The notes: a model not told the origin generated them from the letters alone. A DNA stretch of 64,000 nt from Candidatus Pelagibacter sp. (GCA_028101445.1 JAOHKR010000001.1:62001-126000), one strand, 5' to 3'. Numbered from the stretch's first letter, positions 29,706 through 39,238 are shown. Numbers and translations are program-made.

Positions 29706-30546
29706 TTATTTTTTTCAAGCTATATTAATTTACCTATTTTTTTTAATAGGTCGTATTTTAGGTATTACAATTAGTAGAAAGATTTTTTCTGTTCTATTTT
29801 CTTTTTTAGGTCCCTTGTTTAAGTCAAAGAAAATCATTGTCAAAAATATCAGAATTTTCTCACAAAATATTTCAGAATTAAAACAAAATGAAATTATTAG
29901 TAAAATGTGGAAAAATTATGGAATGACTTTTATAGAATATATTTTCTTAGATTATTTTCATAAAGAAAAATCACATATTGTATTTGATGGTGAAGATGAA
30001 CTGCATAAACTTAAGAAAAAACAAAAATCAGCAATTTTTATTTCTGGTCATTTCGCTAATTTTGAATTGATGTCAATGGAGATAACTAAGAGAAACATAA
30101 ATTTAGCTACTGTTTACAGACCCCTTAATAATTTTTTTTTAAATCCATTCATGGAGTATTTGAGAAAAAAATTTGTTTGTCCAAATCAAATTAAAAAAGG
30201 AGTCAATGGGGTAAGAGAAGCAATTAGATATATAAAAGATAAGCACAGTATCGCCTTAATGATTGATCAAAGAGTCAGTGAGGGTAAAATAGTTGACCTA
30301 TTCGGCAATCCTGCTTTAACTACTACTCTACCTGCTCAACTTGCGCTCAAACATGATTTAGAAATTATTCCTGTTTTTATTGAAAGAATTAAAAATGATA
30401 AATTTAAAATTGAATTTCAAAAAGCAATAAATCCAAAAAACTTCGATAATAAATTAGAGCTCACAAAAGAGTTAAACAAGATATTGGAAAATATGATCTT
30501 AAGAAATCCTGGTCAATGGATTTGGACTCATAATCGCTGGAAATAG
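29689..30546 (+). CDS. Lipid A late acyltransferase, LpxL/HtrB family
   Basis: The 285-residue protein has an N-terminal membrane segment, the acyltransferase catalytic motif GHFANFE (H-x4-E form), the substrate-binding MIDQRV, and the typical ending NPGQWIWTHNRWK. It would add a secondary acyl chain to Kdo2-lipid A. Its place directly after lpxK fits. Which acyl chain it adds cannot be read from sequence. Confidence 0.9.
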   Translation: MIKKINYFFQAILIYLFFLIGRILGITISRKIFSVLFSFLGPLFKSKKIIVKNIRIFSQNISELKQNEIISKMWKNYGMTFIEYIFLDYFHKEKSHIVFDGEDELHKLKKKQKSAIFISGHFANFELMSMEITKRNINLATVYRPLNNFFLNPFMEYLRKKFVCPNQIKKGVNGVREAIRYIKDKHSIALMIDQRVSEGKIVDLFGNPALTTTLPAQLALKHDLEIIPVFIERIKNDKFKIEFQKAINPKNFDNKLELTKELNKILENMILRNPGQWIWTHNRWK

Positions 30547-30549
30547 TAG

Positions 30550-30744
30550 TTATTTTTTTTCGGTTTTAAATTTTTTATTTACTTCTACTGGAGAAAAATA
30601 AGCTTCTTGTAAGTCTACATTCCAATAATTCAAATCTTGTAATAATATTTCTTTACCTGAAATAGCACATAAAACATGATCTCCTTCTTCCTCTATTTCA
30701 AAATAGTTATGCTTGTAAATAAGTTTAGCTTTTTTTTTAATCAT
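30550..30744 (-). CDS. DUF2093-family small protein
   Basis: The 64-residue protein starts at ATG 30744 (MIKKKAKLIYK) and matches the alphaproteobacterial DUF2093 pattern: AKLIYKHNYFEI, then GDHVLCAISGKEILLQDLNYW and QEAYFSP. A longer in-frame start exists upstream but would run antisense through purD and is rejected. The function is unknown; a Cys in LCAISG recalls a zinc-ribbon-like knuckle. It is divergent from purD with 28 bases between start codons. Confidence 0.85.
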   Translation of the reverse strand: MIKKKAKLIYKHNYFEIEEEGDHVLCAISGKEILLQDLNYWNVDLQEAYFSPVEVNKKFKTEKK

Positions 30745-30754
30745 TGATAAATTA

Positions 30755-30760
30755 TATAAT
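30755..30760 (+). promoter_or_regulatory. Candidate -10 box of purD
   Basis: A TATAAT hexamer lies 12 bases before the purD ATG, within the 28-base gap to the divergent DUF2093 gene. If used, transcription would start only about 5-7 bases before the start codon, giving an almost leaderless mRNA. No clear -35 is visible. Confidence 0.4.
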
Positions 30761-30772
30761 ATAAAGACTATC

Positions 30773-32050
30773 ATGAATATTGGATTAATTGGAAGCGGTG
30801 GAAGAGAGCATGCTTTATGTAAAGAAATGCATAATTCAAGATTGGTTGAGAAAATTATTTGTTTTCCAGGAAATGCCGGTACCTCTGAATTGGCAATTAA
30901 TGTAAAGGTTGATATATTAGATTTTAGAAAAATTTTAGGCTTAATTAGATTATATAAAATTGATTTGGTGGTAATTGGGCCGGAGGAACCTTTGGTTAGA
31001 GGGCTTGTTGATTTTCTTAAAAAAAATAAAGTTAAAGTATTTGGGCCAAATAAATATGCGGCTAAATTAGAGGGCTCTAAAGCTTTTGTGAAAAAAATAT
31101 GTGAAAAAAATAATATTCCAACTGCTAAATTTAAAATATGTAGCACAAAAAAACATGTAAATAATTTTCTTCAAACTTGTAGATATCCTGTTGTCGTTAA
31201 GGCTGACGGATTAGCTTCTGGCAAAGGTGTTACCATATGCAAAACCAAAAAAAAAGTTTTGGATATTTCATTCGAAATATTAAGTGGAAAATTTAAGTCA
31301 TCAAGAAAATTAATTTTAGAAGAATTTTTAGAAGGTGAAGAAGCAAGTTATTTTCTTGTAGTTGATAATAATAGCTTTAAGTTTTTTGGTACCGCACAAG
31401 ATCATAAACGTGTTAAAGAAAATGATAAGGGACTGAATACAGGTGGCATGGGCGCCTATTCTCCTGCTCCAATAATAAATAATTTAATTGAAAAAAAAAT
31501 AATTAATAAAATTGTGAAACCTACTTTATTAGAGCTCAAAAAAAGAAAAAAACCTTATAGTGGATTTTTATACGTAGGCCTGATGATTAAAAACAATGAA
31601 CCTTATCTGATTGAATATAATATTAGAATGGGAGACCCTGAATGCCAAGTAATTCTTCCAAGGTTAAAAACTGATTTAATGAAAATAATTATAAATACAA
31701 TTGAAAATAAATTAAAAACTACAAAAATTAAATGGGGAAAAAATAAAAGTATGACAGTGGTTCTGTGCTCTAAAGGTTATCCGGGAAATTATATTAAAAA
31801 TAAAAAAATCAAAAATTATAATAAACTTAAACTTGCAAAAAATGATTATATTTATCATGCAGGGACTAAGTTTGAGAATGGTAAATTACTTTCAGATGGT
31901 GGTAGAGTTTTAAATATCACTTCTACAGGTAAAAATTTTTTTAAAATAAGAAGCAAAATTCATCAATTAATAAAAAAGTTAAATTGGACAAATGGGTTTT
32001 ATCGAAAAGATATTGGTTGGAGAGTAATAAAAAAAAATGCGAATTATTAG
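30773..32050 (+). CDS. purD: Phosphoribosylamine-glycine ligase (GARS)
   Basis: PurD joins glycine to phosphoribosylamine in purine synthesis. The 425-residue ATP-grasp enzyme opens with IGLIGSGGREHAL, has GPEEPLVRGL, KADGLASGKGV for ATP binding and the metal site EYNIRMGDPE. The length is family-typical. It overlaps rsmD by 14 bases. Confidence 0.97.
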   Translation: MNIGLIGSGGREHALCKEMHNSRLVEKIICFPGNAGTSELAINVKVDILDFRKILGLIRLYKIDLVVIGPEEPLVRGLVDFLKKNKVKVFGPNKYAAKLEGSKAFVKKICEKNNIPTAKFKICSTKKHVNNFLQTCRYPVVVKADGLASGKGVTICKTKKKVLDISFEILSGKFKSSRKLILEEFLEGEEASYFLVVDNNSFKFFGTAQDHKRVKENDKGLNTGGMGAYSPAPIINNLIEKKIINKIVKPTLLELKKRKKPYSGFLYVGLMIKNNEPYLIEYNIRMGDPECQVILPRLKTDLMKIIINTIENKLKTTKIKWGKNKSMTVVLCSKGYPGNYIKNKKIKNYNKLKLAKNDYIYHAGTKFENGKLLSDGGRVLNITSTGKNFFKIRSKIHQLIKKLNWTNGFYRKDIGWRVIKKNANY

Positions 32051-32594
32051 TGGTGTCTTAAAAGGTAAATCAGTTAATTTTTTTAAGAATTCAATAACCA
32101 GACCGCTTAAAGACTCTGTTAAAGAAAATATTTTCAATGTTTTAAAACATTCAAAATTGATAAATGCAGATATAGAAAATGCTGATGTTTTAGACTTATA
32201 TTCTGGTGTTGGTTCATTTGGTTTAGAATGCATATCACGAGGAGCCAAAAAAGTTTTATTTGTTGAACAAGATAAAATGGCTTTTAAAATTTTAAAAGAC
32301 AATTTACTCAAATTATCGATTGAAAACAAAGCCTCGGTAATAAACAGCAGTGTTGATAATATTTTTGAAAATAACGAAAAAAATAAATTTAATTTTTTTT
32401 TTTTTGATCCCCCATTTAATAATAACGACTACATAAAAATATTAAATCAAATTAAAAAAAATAAAATGTATAAACCAAAAAACATCGTAATCATTCATAG
32501 AGAGAGAAAAACTATTGATAATTTTGATGGAATAATTGATGTTCTTCTAACAAAACAATATGGAAGATCTAAAATAATATTCGGAATGTTTTAA
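32037..32594 (+). CDS. rsmD: 16S rRNA m2G966 methyltransferase
   Basis: The 185-residue methyltransferase has the N-terminal RIISGVLKGK, the SAM-binding LDLYSGVGSFGLE, and the N6/N2-type catalytic motif DPPF. It methylates G966 of 16S rRNA. Directly before DPPF is a run of 13 T bases (32393-32405) encoding Phe residues, which is a slippage-prone spot. Its stop shares TTAA with the convergent pgi. Confidence 0.93.
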   Translation: MRIISGVLKGKSVNFFKNSITRPLKDSVKENIFNVLKHSKLINADIENADVLDLYSGVGSFGLECISRGAKKVLFVEQDKMAFKILKDNLLKLSIENKASVINSSVDNIFENNEKNKFNFFFFDPPFNNNDYIKILNQIKKNKMYKPKNIVIIHRERKTIDNFDGIIDVLLTKQYGRSKIIFGMF

Positions 32595-33808
32595 TTAAGT
32601 AAATCTTTAGTATAAATTTTTACTTGCTCTACCGCTGGTTGATCAAAAGGATTAATATTTGTCAATTTCCCAATGATTACTGTTTCTAAAATAAAGTAAG
32701 AAAATAATTCACCAAGAACCTCTTCATTGATATTTTTAATTTTAAACTCTCTAAAAGGAATATTTTTATTTTTAAGAGTTTTAATTAAAGCATTTTTTTG
32801 AGCCTTTTTAATAGAATTTAAAGTTTTATTATTTAAAAAATTTTTTTCTTTTAAAATTTCTTTTATATTTATTTTTTCTTTTGAACTTTCTTCATTACTA
32901 AAAATATAAAACAATTTATTCTTTGGTCCATCTAAATACAATTGTAGTAGACTATGATGATCTTTAGGGACATTTGAAATTGTTGGCAAAAAACCTTTTC
33001 CTTTTTTTCCTAGGCTTTCGGCAATTAATTGTTGGCACCAAAAAAGAAATTTTTCTAGTTCTGGGCAATAATTTAAAAAAATAAGATTATTTATTTTTTT
33101 AAAACTCAATAAACTTGAAAGCATTATTGTGCTATCTTTTAAAAAAAGTTGTGTTTTTTTTTTTAAAGATTTTAAAGAACCAGATCGTAATTTATTAATA
33201 TTAATGCCCATTAAATAAGCAGGAACAATGCCAACCTCTGAAAGCACTGAATACCTTCCGCCAATATAATTTTTATGTTCTATATAAAATAAATTAAATT
33301 TCTTTGATAATGAATAAAGTAAATTATTTTTTTTTTCTGATATTATAATTATATTTTTAGAATTTTTTTTTATTATTTTTAGTATAAAAAAGTTGGATAA
33401 AGTTTCAACGGTATTTCCGGATTTTGATATAACAAAAAAAAGTACTTTATCTAAATTTTTTTTCTTTTTGAAATTTTGAATTTTTTTTATATTTAAATCG
33501 TTAAAAAAATAAATTTTTTTCTTAATTTTTTCTTTTAAAAAGTGACTTACTGCCTCTGATCCTAAAATAGATCCACCCATCCCTATTATTGCTATTGTTT
33601 TAAAACTTTTGAATTTTTCTAAATCCTTAAATTCAAAATTAAAATTAAATTTTTTATTTAATGTATTAAGAGTCTTTTTTGAACTGTTAATGTCAGTAAA
33701 TACTTTTGATAAGATTTTTGGAAATAATTTTGTAAATTTTTTTATAGACTTACTGTCTAAATTTTTTTTTTGTATATTGTTAAAAAAATTTAAATTATTT
33801 TTAATCAC
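32591..33808 (-). CDS. pgi: Glucose-6-phosphate isomerase, short bacterial form
   Basis: The 405-residue enzyme interconverts glucose-6-P and fructose-6-P. It has IGMGGSILGSEA, VISKSGNTVET for phosphate binding, IGGRYSVLSEVG, and the C-terminal signature DQPAVEQVK with the catalytic Lys region. It is shorter than the 550-residue E. coli form but similar to compact Pgi forms elsewhere. The coding strand is unusually Lys/Phe/Asn-rich even for this genome. It overlaps the BamF-like gene by 4 bases. Confidence 0.92.
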   Translation of the reverse strand: MIKNNLNFFNNIQKKNLDSKSIKKFTKLFPKILSKVFTDINSSKKTLNTLNKKFNFNFEFKDLEKFKSFKTIAIIGMGGSILGSEAVSHFLKEKIKKKIYFFNDLNIKKIQNFKKKKNLDKVLFFVISKSGNTVETLSNFFILKIIKKNSKNIIIISEKKNNLLYSLSKKFNLFYIEHKNYIGGRYSVLSEVGIVPAYLMGININKLRSGSLKSLKKKTQLFLKDSTIMLSSLLSFKKINNLIFLNYCPELEKFLFWCQQLIAESLGKKGKGFLPTISNVPKDHHSLLQLYLDGPKNKLFYIFSNEESSKEKINIKEILKEKNFLNNKTLNSIKKAQKNALIKTLKNKNIPFREFKIKNINEEVLGELFSYFILETVIIGKLTNINPFDQPAVEQVKIYTKDLLN

Positions 33809-34110
33809 TTTTTAATTTTATCTACTATTGATTTTTCAATAGATGACGAGTTATTGTTGTTGATGTTTTTTGATGGTGCTTTTAAAATTTTTTTGAGTTT
33901 TTCTTGGTTGTCTAATTTTTTTTCTTTAAGCGCACCCGGTTCTGGAATTTTATCGTAATCTGGAGGTAATACTAATGGCTGTTTTTTTTTTACAAAAAAC
34001 TCATCTGTAGTTTTTGTTTTTTCATTTCGTAAAACTTTTCCTGCTTCTTTTAAACCGCCGCAAGAATTTAAAATCAAAAGAGTTAAAGCAACTAATGTTA
34101 TTTTTTTCAT
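33805..34110 (-). CDS. DUF3035 (BamF-like) lipoprotein
   Basis: The 101-residue protein has a lipoprotein signal with lipobox LILNSCGG (Cys17) and the DUF3035 core TTDEFFVKKKQPLVLPPDYD. In Caulobacter a protein of this kind (BamF) is part of the outer-membrane beta-barrel assembly complex; that role is inferred from the family. It follows lspA, the lipoprotein signal peptidase, directly. The C-terminal part is Asn/Ser/Lys-rich and probably disordered. Confidence 0.8.
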   Translation of the reverse strand: MKKITLVALTLLILNSCGGLKEAGKVLRNEKTKTTDEFFVKKKQPLVLPPDYDKIPEPGALKEKKLDNQEKLKKILKAPSKNINNNNSSSIEKSIVDKIKK

Positions 34111-34611
34111 TTATTTATTTTTTAAAAACTCATTAATTAAAAAAATTATTATACCTAAAGTTATAAATATGTCTGCTACATTAAATGTAAACCAGTGATA
34201 TCTATCATAATGGAGATCTATAAAATCTGGTACAGCATTAAAAATCAACCTATCATAAAAATTTCCAATAGCTCCTCCTATTATAATTGCATAAATTAAT
34301 TTATCAGTAACTTCAGAAATAATTATAAAATAACAAAGAGTTACAATTACGACGCCGACTAAAGCTGAGACTAAATTATAAATTAATGATGACTCTGTAC
34401 TCAAAAAACCAAATCCAATACCTGTGTTCCAGATTAAATCAATATTAATAAAATTATTTATAAAAAAAACGTTCTCACTAAAATTATTGATTACTTCATT
34501 TTTTGTGTATCTATCTAAAAGTACACAAAATAAAATTATTAAAAAAATAAAAATATTTTCTTTTTTTAAAAATGAGTTTTTTTTTTCTTTAAATTTATTG
34601 TTATAATTCAT
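34111..34611 (-). CDS. lspA: Lipoprotein signal peptidase (signal peptidase II)
   Basis: LspA cuts lipoprotein signal peptides after lipidation. The 166-residue protein has four membrane helices, NTGIGFGFL (near 62-70), GGAIGNFYDR (112-121), and the two catalytic Asp regions VPDFID (127-132) and FNVAD (143-147). It lies between ileS and the BamF-like lipoprotein gene, the common ileS-lspA order. Confidence 0.95.
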   Translation of the reverse strand: MNYNNKFKEKKNSFLKKENIFIFLIILFCVLLDRYTKNEVINNFSENVFFINNFINIDLIWNTGIGFGFLSTESSLIYNLVSALVGVVIVTLCYFIIISEVTDKLIYAIIIGGAIGNFYDRLIFNAVPDFIDLHYDRYHWFTFNVADIFITLGIIIFLINEFLKNK

Positions 34612-34617
34612 TAATCG

Positions 34618-37347
34618 CTATAAGATTACTTCTTCACATCTTTTGCATTTATTTTCTAATATTTTCCAACATCTTGGACACTTGGTTCCAGTAGTTTTTT
34701 TAACCTCTATTTTAATTTCATTTTCTTTTTCTGACTTAAATTTTTCTGCTTTGGAAGTGATAAAATATTCTGCTAAATCTAATCCTTCTAATAAATTGAA
34801 ATACTTTTCATTAGTAGTTAATTTAAGTTCTGCCTCTAGGCTTGATCCTATTTCCTTATTTGATCTTTTTTCTTCTATTGCTATGTTGGCTTCTTGTTTA
34901 ATTGTGAATAATTTTTCCCACTTATCTTTAAGTTCATCATTCTTCCAGCTAACTGGTATTTTTACAAATAAATGTTCGTGCACACTTTGATTTTTTTTAT
35001 CAATTAAACTAAAAATCTCATCCGCAGTAAATACTAAAATTGGTGCAAACCATTTTAATAGACTTTCTAAAATTATATTTAAAACTATCACACAATTTTT
35101 TCTTCTTTTGGAATTTAAACTATCACAATATAAAACGTCTTTTCGTATATCAAAATAAAATGATGATAAATCCAATGTACAAAAATTTAATAATTCTCTT
35201 GAAAGTTTATGAAAGTTATAATCTTTAAGATTATCTTTTACAGATTTATCAATGACAAACAGTTTATGAAGTATATATTGTTCTAATTCGTCAAATTCTT
35301 TAAAATCTAACTTTTCAAAATCTTGTTTCTGATAGTTATCTTTTAAATTACCCAAAATAAATCTAAAGGTATTTCTAATTTTCCTATATGTTTCAGCATG
35401 CTGTGTTAATATGCTTTTATCAATTCTTAGATCTTCAGCATAATCTGAAGAAGCAACCCATATTCGTAAAATATCTGCACCATAATTTTTTAAAATGTCC
35501 TCCGGAGAAATTACATTCCCCATTGATTTAGACATTTTTAATCCCTTTCCATCGACCACAAAACCGTGAGATAGAATACTTTTAAATGGCGCCCTTCCTC
35601 TTGTTCCACAAGACTCCAACAGTGAAGAATGAAACCATCCCCTATGTTGATCAGATCCCTCTAGATACATATCTGCGGGCCATTTTAAATCTTCTCTTTT
35701 TTCTAAAACAAAACTGTGTGTTGAGCCACTATCAAACCATACTTCAACAATATCATTTAATTTTTCAAAATCATTTTCATTATGTTCATCACCCAAAAAT
35801 ACTTTTGCGTCATCTGTAAACCAACAATCTGAACCTTTTTTTTCGTAAATTGAAGCAATGCGATCTATAACTTTTTGGTCTCTTAGAGGTTCTTTTGTTT
35901 TTTTATTAATAAAAATAGGTAGAGGCACTCCCCAAACTCTTTGTCTTGAAACACACCAGTCTGGTCTTCCTTCAACCATTGATAATAATCTTTCTTTTCC
36001 TTTTTCAGGATAAAAGATAGTTTCGTTAATTGCTTTTATAGCTTTATTTCTCAAATCATTTTTTTGCATTGAAATAAACCACTGTGGCGTAGCTCTGTAA
36101 ATTAATGGTGCTTTTGATCTCCACGAATGTGGGTAACTATGGGTCAGTTTATTATTTTTTAGAAGTTTTTTTTGCTCCTTTAGTTTTTCTATAACAATAG
36201 GATCTGCTTTAAAAATGTGCGTATTTGTAAAGTACGGGATTTCTTTAGTATAAAGGCCTGCGTCATCTACTGTGTAAAGTGAGGGTATATTATTTTTTAA
36301 ACATAAATTAAAATCATCCGGGCCATGGCTAGGTGCGCAGTGAACAATTCCTGTTCCTTGATCTAAATTAACAAATTGCGCATTAAGCATAGGGACATCA
36401 TAATCAAAATTCATTTTAGAAAATGGATGAGAGCATATAGTGCCATTAAAATCTTTTCCTTCAAAAGTTTTTAATACTTTATAATTTTCTATCTCACAGG
36501 CTTTTGTGATTGATTCTATTAAATTGCTTGCAACAATAATTTTTTTTTCTTTAAAATTATCTAATTCACTGATCTCAAGAACCGAGTATTCAATTTTATT
36601 ATTAAATGCTAATGCTTTATTCGCTGGAATTGTCCATGGTGTTGTTGTCCAAATGATAACACTTGCATCTTTTAAAAATTCTTGTTTTGTTTCTTTGACT
36701 TTAAAAGCAACATAAATAGTATTTGATGTGTGGTCCATGTATTCGACTTCTGCGTCAGCAAGAGCCGTCTTTTCAACTGTAGACCAAAACACGGGTTTAA
36801 AACCTTGATATAAACTTCCATTTAGAAGAAATTTGCCGAGTTCTCTAACTATTTGAGCTTCAGCTTCATTGCTCATTGTGGAATAATAGTTTTTAAAATC
36901 TCCTACTACACCTAATCTTTTGAACTCTTTAATATGTACTTCAATCCAGCTTTTAGCAAATTCTCTACACTCCATTCTAAAATCTTTAATTGGCACTTCA
37001 TCTTTATTTTTTTTCTTTTTTTTATATTGTTCCTCAATTTTCCATTCGATGGGCAATCCATGGCAATCCCAGCCTGGAACATAAATCGAGTCTTTTCCAC
37101 TCATTTGATGAAAACGGATAATAATATCCTTTAATATTTTGTTAAGCGCTGTCCCCATATGAATATGACCATTGGCATAAGGAGGTCCGTCATGAAGTAC
37201 AAATTTTTCTTTTCCTTTTGAATTTTTTCTAAGTTTTTCAAAAATTTTATTTTTTTCCCAATTTTCTAAAATTTTTGGTTCTTTAGCAGGCAGACTAGCT
37301 TTCATTGAAAAGGCAGTTTTAGGAAGCTGAAGTGTATCTTTAGACAT
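34618..37347 (-). CDS. ileS: Isoleucyl-tRNA synthetase
   Basis: The 909-residue class I synthetase has the HIGH variant GHIHMG near residue 60, the editing-domain segment GTGIVHCAPSHGPDD, the KMSKS loop GLKMSKSMGN, and a C-terminal zinc site CPRC...CKRC in the last 20 residues. It is full length. ribF precedes it by 2 bases and lspA follows by 6, an order widely kept in Proteobacteria. Confidence 0.97.
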   Translation of the reverse strand: MSKDTLQLPKTAFSMKASLPAKEPKILENWEKNKIFEKLRKNSKGKEKFVLHDGPPYANGHIHMGTALNKILKDIIIRFHQMSGKDSIYVPGWDCHGLPIEWKIEEQYKKKKKNKDEVPIKDFRMECREFAKSWIEVHIKEFKRLGVVGDFKNYYSTMSNEAEAQIVRELGKFLLNGSLYQGFKPVFWSTVEKTALADAEVEYMDHTSNTIYVAFKVKETKQEFLKDASVIIWTTTPWTIPANKALAFNNKIEYSVLEISELDNFKEKKIIVASNLIESITKACEIENYKVLKTFEGKDFNGTICSHPFSKMNFDYDVPMLNAQFVNLDQGTGIVHCAPSHGPDDFNLCLKNNIPSLYTVDDAGLYTKEIPYFTNTHIFKADPIVIEKLKEQKKLLKNNKLTHSYPHSWRSKAPLIYRATPQWFISMQKNDLRNKAIKAINETIFYPEKGKERLLSMVEGRPDWCVSRQRVWGVPLPIFINKKTKEPLRDQKVIDRIASIYEKKGSDCWFTDDAKVFLGDEHNENDFEKLNDIVEVWFDSGSTHSFVLEKREDLKWPADMYLEGSDQHRGWFHSSLLESCGTRGRAPFKSILSHGFVVDGKGLKMSKSMGNVISPEDILKNYGADILRIWVASSDYAEDLRIDKSILTQHAETYRKIRNTFRFILGNLKDNYQKQDFEKLDFKEFDELEQYILHKLFVIDKSVKDNLKDYNFHKLSRELLNFCTLDLSSFYFDIRKDVLYCDSLNSKRRKNCVIVLNIILESLLKWFAPILVFTADEIFSLIDKKNQSVHEHLFVKIPVSWKNDELKDKWEKLFTIKQEANIAIEEKRSNKEIGSSLEAELKLTTNEKYFNLLEGLDLAEYFITSKAEKFKSEKENEIKIEVKKTTGTKCPRCWKILENKCKRCEEVIL

Positions 37348-37349
37348 TA

Positions 37350-38255
37350 TTATTTAGTTTTTTTTATATCAATTTTAATTTGTTTTTTTAAATGCTCAAG
37401 ATTTTTAAATTTTTTTTCTCTTCTAATAAATTTTTTAAAGCTTATATCGATCTCTTTATTATATAAATTTTTATCAATTCCAAAGATATTTGTTTCTAAT
37501 AATAATTTTTTTCCGTTAAATGTTGGTCTAAAGCCGACATTAGCTATACCTTTTTTATTAAAATTTGATCCTTTTACTTTTACAGCATACACACCATTAC
37601 GTGGAACAATGTAATCATTTAATTGTAAATTGCATGTTGGAAAACCAATTTTTCTTCCGAGCTGCCTACCTTTAATAACTTTACCTTTTATATTCCATTC
37701 TCTATTTAAAAGAGTGTTTGCTTCTCGAATTTTTCCATTAATAATTTTTTCTCTTATTAATGTAGATGAAATTATCTTTTTATTTTTTTTATAAGGTCTA
37801 GTGATTAAACTTTTAAAGTTATATAGCTTTTCATATTTTTTAAGAGTTTGTATATTTCCTCTTCTTTTGTAACCAAATTTAAAATTCTTACTAACATATA
37901 AGAAACTGCATTTAGTTTTATTATAGATAATCTCTTTGATAAATTTTTCTGCTGTAAGAGATGAAAAAATTTTATTAAATTTAATAATAATCAAAAAATC
38001 TAATTTTAATTTTTTTAATTGAATTTTTTTTTGTTCTAATGAGTTAATCCTGTGATTTTTTATTTTAGGATTAAAATACATTACTGGCACAGGCTCAAAA
38101 GTAATTATTCCAAATGGTAATTTTTTTGATTTAGCTTCTTTCCTTGCTTCATTAATAACTTTTTGGTGTCCTAGATGTATTCCATCAAAATTTCCAATAG
38201 CAATTACACCTTTGCGATGTTTTTTATTTAAATTTGCATTTTTATAAATTTTCAT
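37350..38255 (-). CDS. ribF: Bifunctional riboflavin kinase/FAD synthetase
   Basis: The 301-residue protein makes FMN and FAD. The N-terminal FAD synthetase domain has AIGNFDGIHLGH, and the C-terminal riboflavin kinase domain has GRQLGRKIGFPTCNL and NGVYAV. It stands just before ileS and just after the HAD hydrolase gene, 1 base apart. Confidence 0.95.
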   Translation of the reverse strand: MKIYKNANLNKKHRKGVIAIGNFDGIHLGHQKVINEARKEAKSKKLPFGIITFEPVPVMYFNPKIKNHRINSLEQKKIQLKKLKLDFLIIIKFNKIFSSLTAEKFIKEIIYNKTKCSFLYVSKNFKFGYKRRGNIQTLKKYEKLYNFKSLITRPYKKNKKIISSTLIREKIINGKIREANTLLNREWNIKGKVIKGRQLGRKIGFPTCNLQLNDYIVPRNGVYAVKVKGSNFNKKGIANVGFRPTFNGKKLLLETNIFGIDKNLYNKEIDISFKKFIRREKKFKNLEHLKKQIKIDIKKTK

Positions 38256-38256
38256 T

Positions 38257-39093
38257 TTACCATTGAAGTTCTTTTTGAAAATAATGAGCTCTTACTTTGT
38301 ATTTGTCTAAAAGTTTTTCCAATTCTACGTTGTTGCTAAATTCATTTCGATGAACTCCATTTGAAATAAATAAACAATCTTTATTCAAATTATTTGCTCC
38401 CTTTATATCTGTCCTCAAGTTATCGCCAATCGCTAAAACTTTTTCATCTTGCTTAAAACACATTTTATATATTTCTTCATGAGGTTTGCCGTAATAAATT
38501 ACTTTACCACCTAATTCTTCAAAAATTTTAGCAACATAGCCAGCACAATACTCTTCTTTGTTTCCCCTGTGAACGGTCAAGTCTGGATTGGTACATACTA
38601 ATGTTTTTGAAATATGTTTTATTAAAAAATTTTTATAATAATTCAAATCATTTTCATGTAATTGAGGTTTATTAATATCTGGATCATCTTCATCGAATAA
38701 ACCAGTGCATAAGATAAATTCACAACTATCTATAGTTGTTTTATTTTCTTTAATTTTTTCAAAAATTGCAGTGTCTCTTGGAGGGCCGAGGTGAAAAAAC
38801 TTTTTTCCAAATTTATTTTGATTAATTGCGTGCATAGCTGCTTCTCCTGAAGTGACAACATTAGAAAGGTATTTTTCTTTCATTTTTATTTTCAATAAAA
38901 AATCTACTACTTTTGAACTTGGTCTTGGTGCATTAGATAAGAATACTATTTTTTTTGAATTTTTTTTTAATTGATCAACAGCTTCAATAGCTTTTTCATT
39001 AAGTTTGATTCCGTTATGAATTACACCCCATAAGTCTATTACGAAAGTGTCATAGGTATCAAATACTTCTGATAAGTGGTTTAATTTTTTCAA
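38257..39093 (-). CDS. TIGR01459-type HAD-superfamily hydrolase (NagD-like)
   Basis: The 278-residue protein has the HAD motifs FVIDLWGVIHNG (nucleophile Asp), FLSNAPRP, and AIGDNLRTDIKGANN, with a class IIA cap between. It resembles the alphaproteobacterial TIGR01459 family of unknown substrate next to ribF. It leads the minus-strand run through ribF, ileS, lspA and pgi; groES is divergent 145 bases away. Confidence 0.85.
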   Translation of the reverse strand: MKKLNHLSEVFDTYDTFVIDLWGVIHNGIKLNEKAIEAVDQLKKNSKKIVFLSNAPRPSSKVVDFLLKIKMKEKYLSNVVTSGEAAMHAINQNKFGKKFFHLGPPRDTAIFEKIKENKTTIDSCEFILCTGLFDEDDPDINKPQLHENDLNYYKNFLIKHISKTLVCTNPDLTVHRGNKEEYCAGYVAKIFEELGGKVIYYGKPHEEIYKMCFKQDEKVLAIGDNLRTDIKGANNLNKDCLFISNGVHRNEFSNNVELEKLLDKYKVRAHYFQKELQW

Positions 39094-39175
39094 TTTATTG
39101 CTATCTTTCTAATATTTAATTCAATAATATTCATCAAATTATAGTTTTTTAGCCTTTTTTTAATGATTTTAGCCT

Positions 39176-39203
39176 CTTGAAATCTTACTAAAACTCACCA
39201 TAT
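39176..39203 (+). promoter_or_regulatory. Heat-shock (RpoH-type) promoter of groESL
   Basis: CTTGAA at 39176-39181 and CACCATAT at 39196-39203 are 14 bases apart and closely match the sigma-32 consensus (CTTGAA, then CCCCATNT). The site ends 35 bases before groES. I see no CIRCE inverted repeat (TTAGCACTC/GAGTGCTAA) in the 145-base gap, so positive control by RpoH rather than HrcA is suggested. Confidence 0.75.
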
Positions 39204-39238
39204 CAGCCATACATAAAAATTTATAGGAGAAAATATAT

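Noticed and set aside
30745..31146. Long antisense extension of the DUF2093 frame through purD
   Set aside because: The extension is hydrophobic shadow coding antisense to conserved purD sequence. The DUF2093 match begins at 30744.
39094..39238. CIRCE element upstream of groES
   Set aside because: No TTAGCACTC/GAGTGCTAA inverted repeat is present; the region holds only the RpoH-type promoter.
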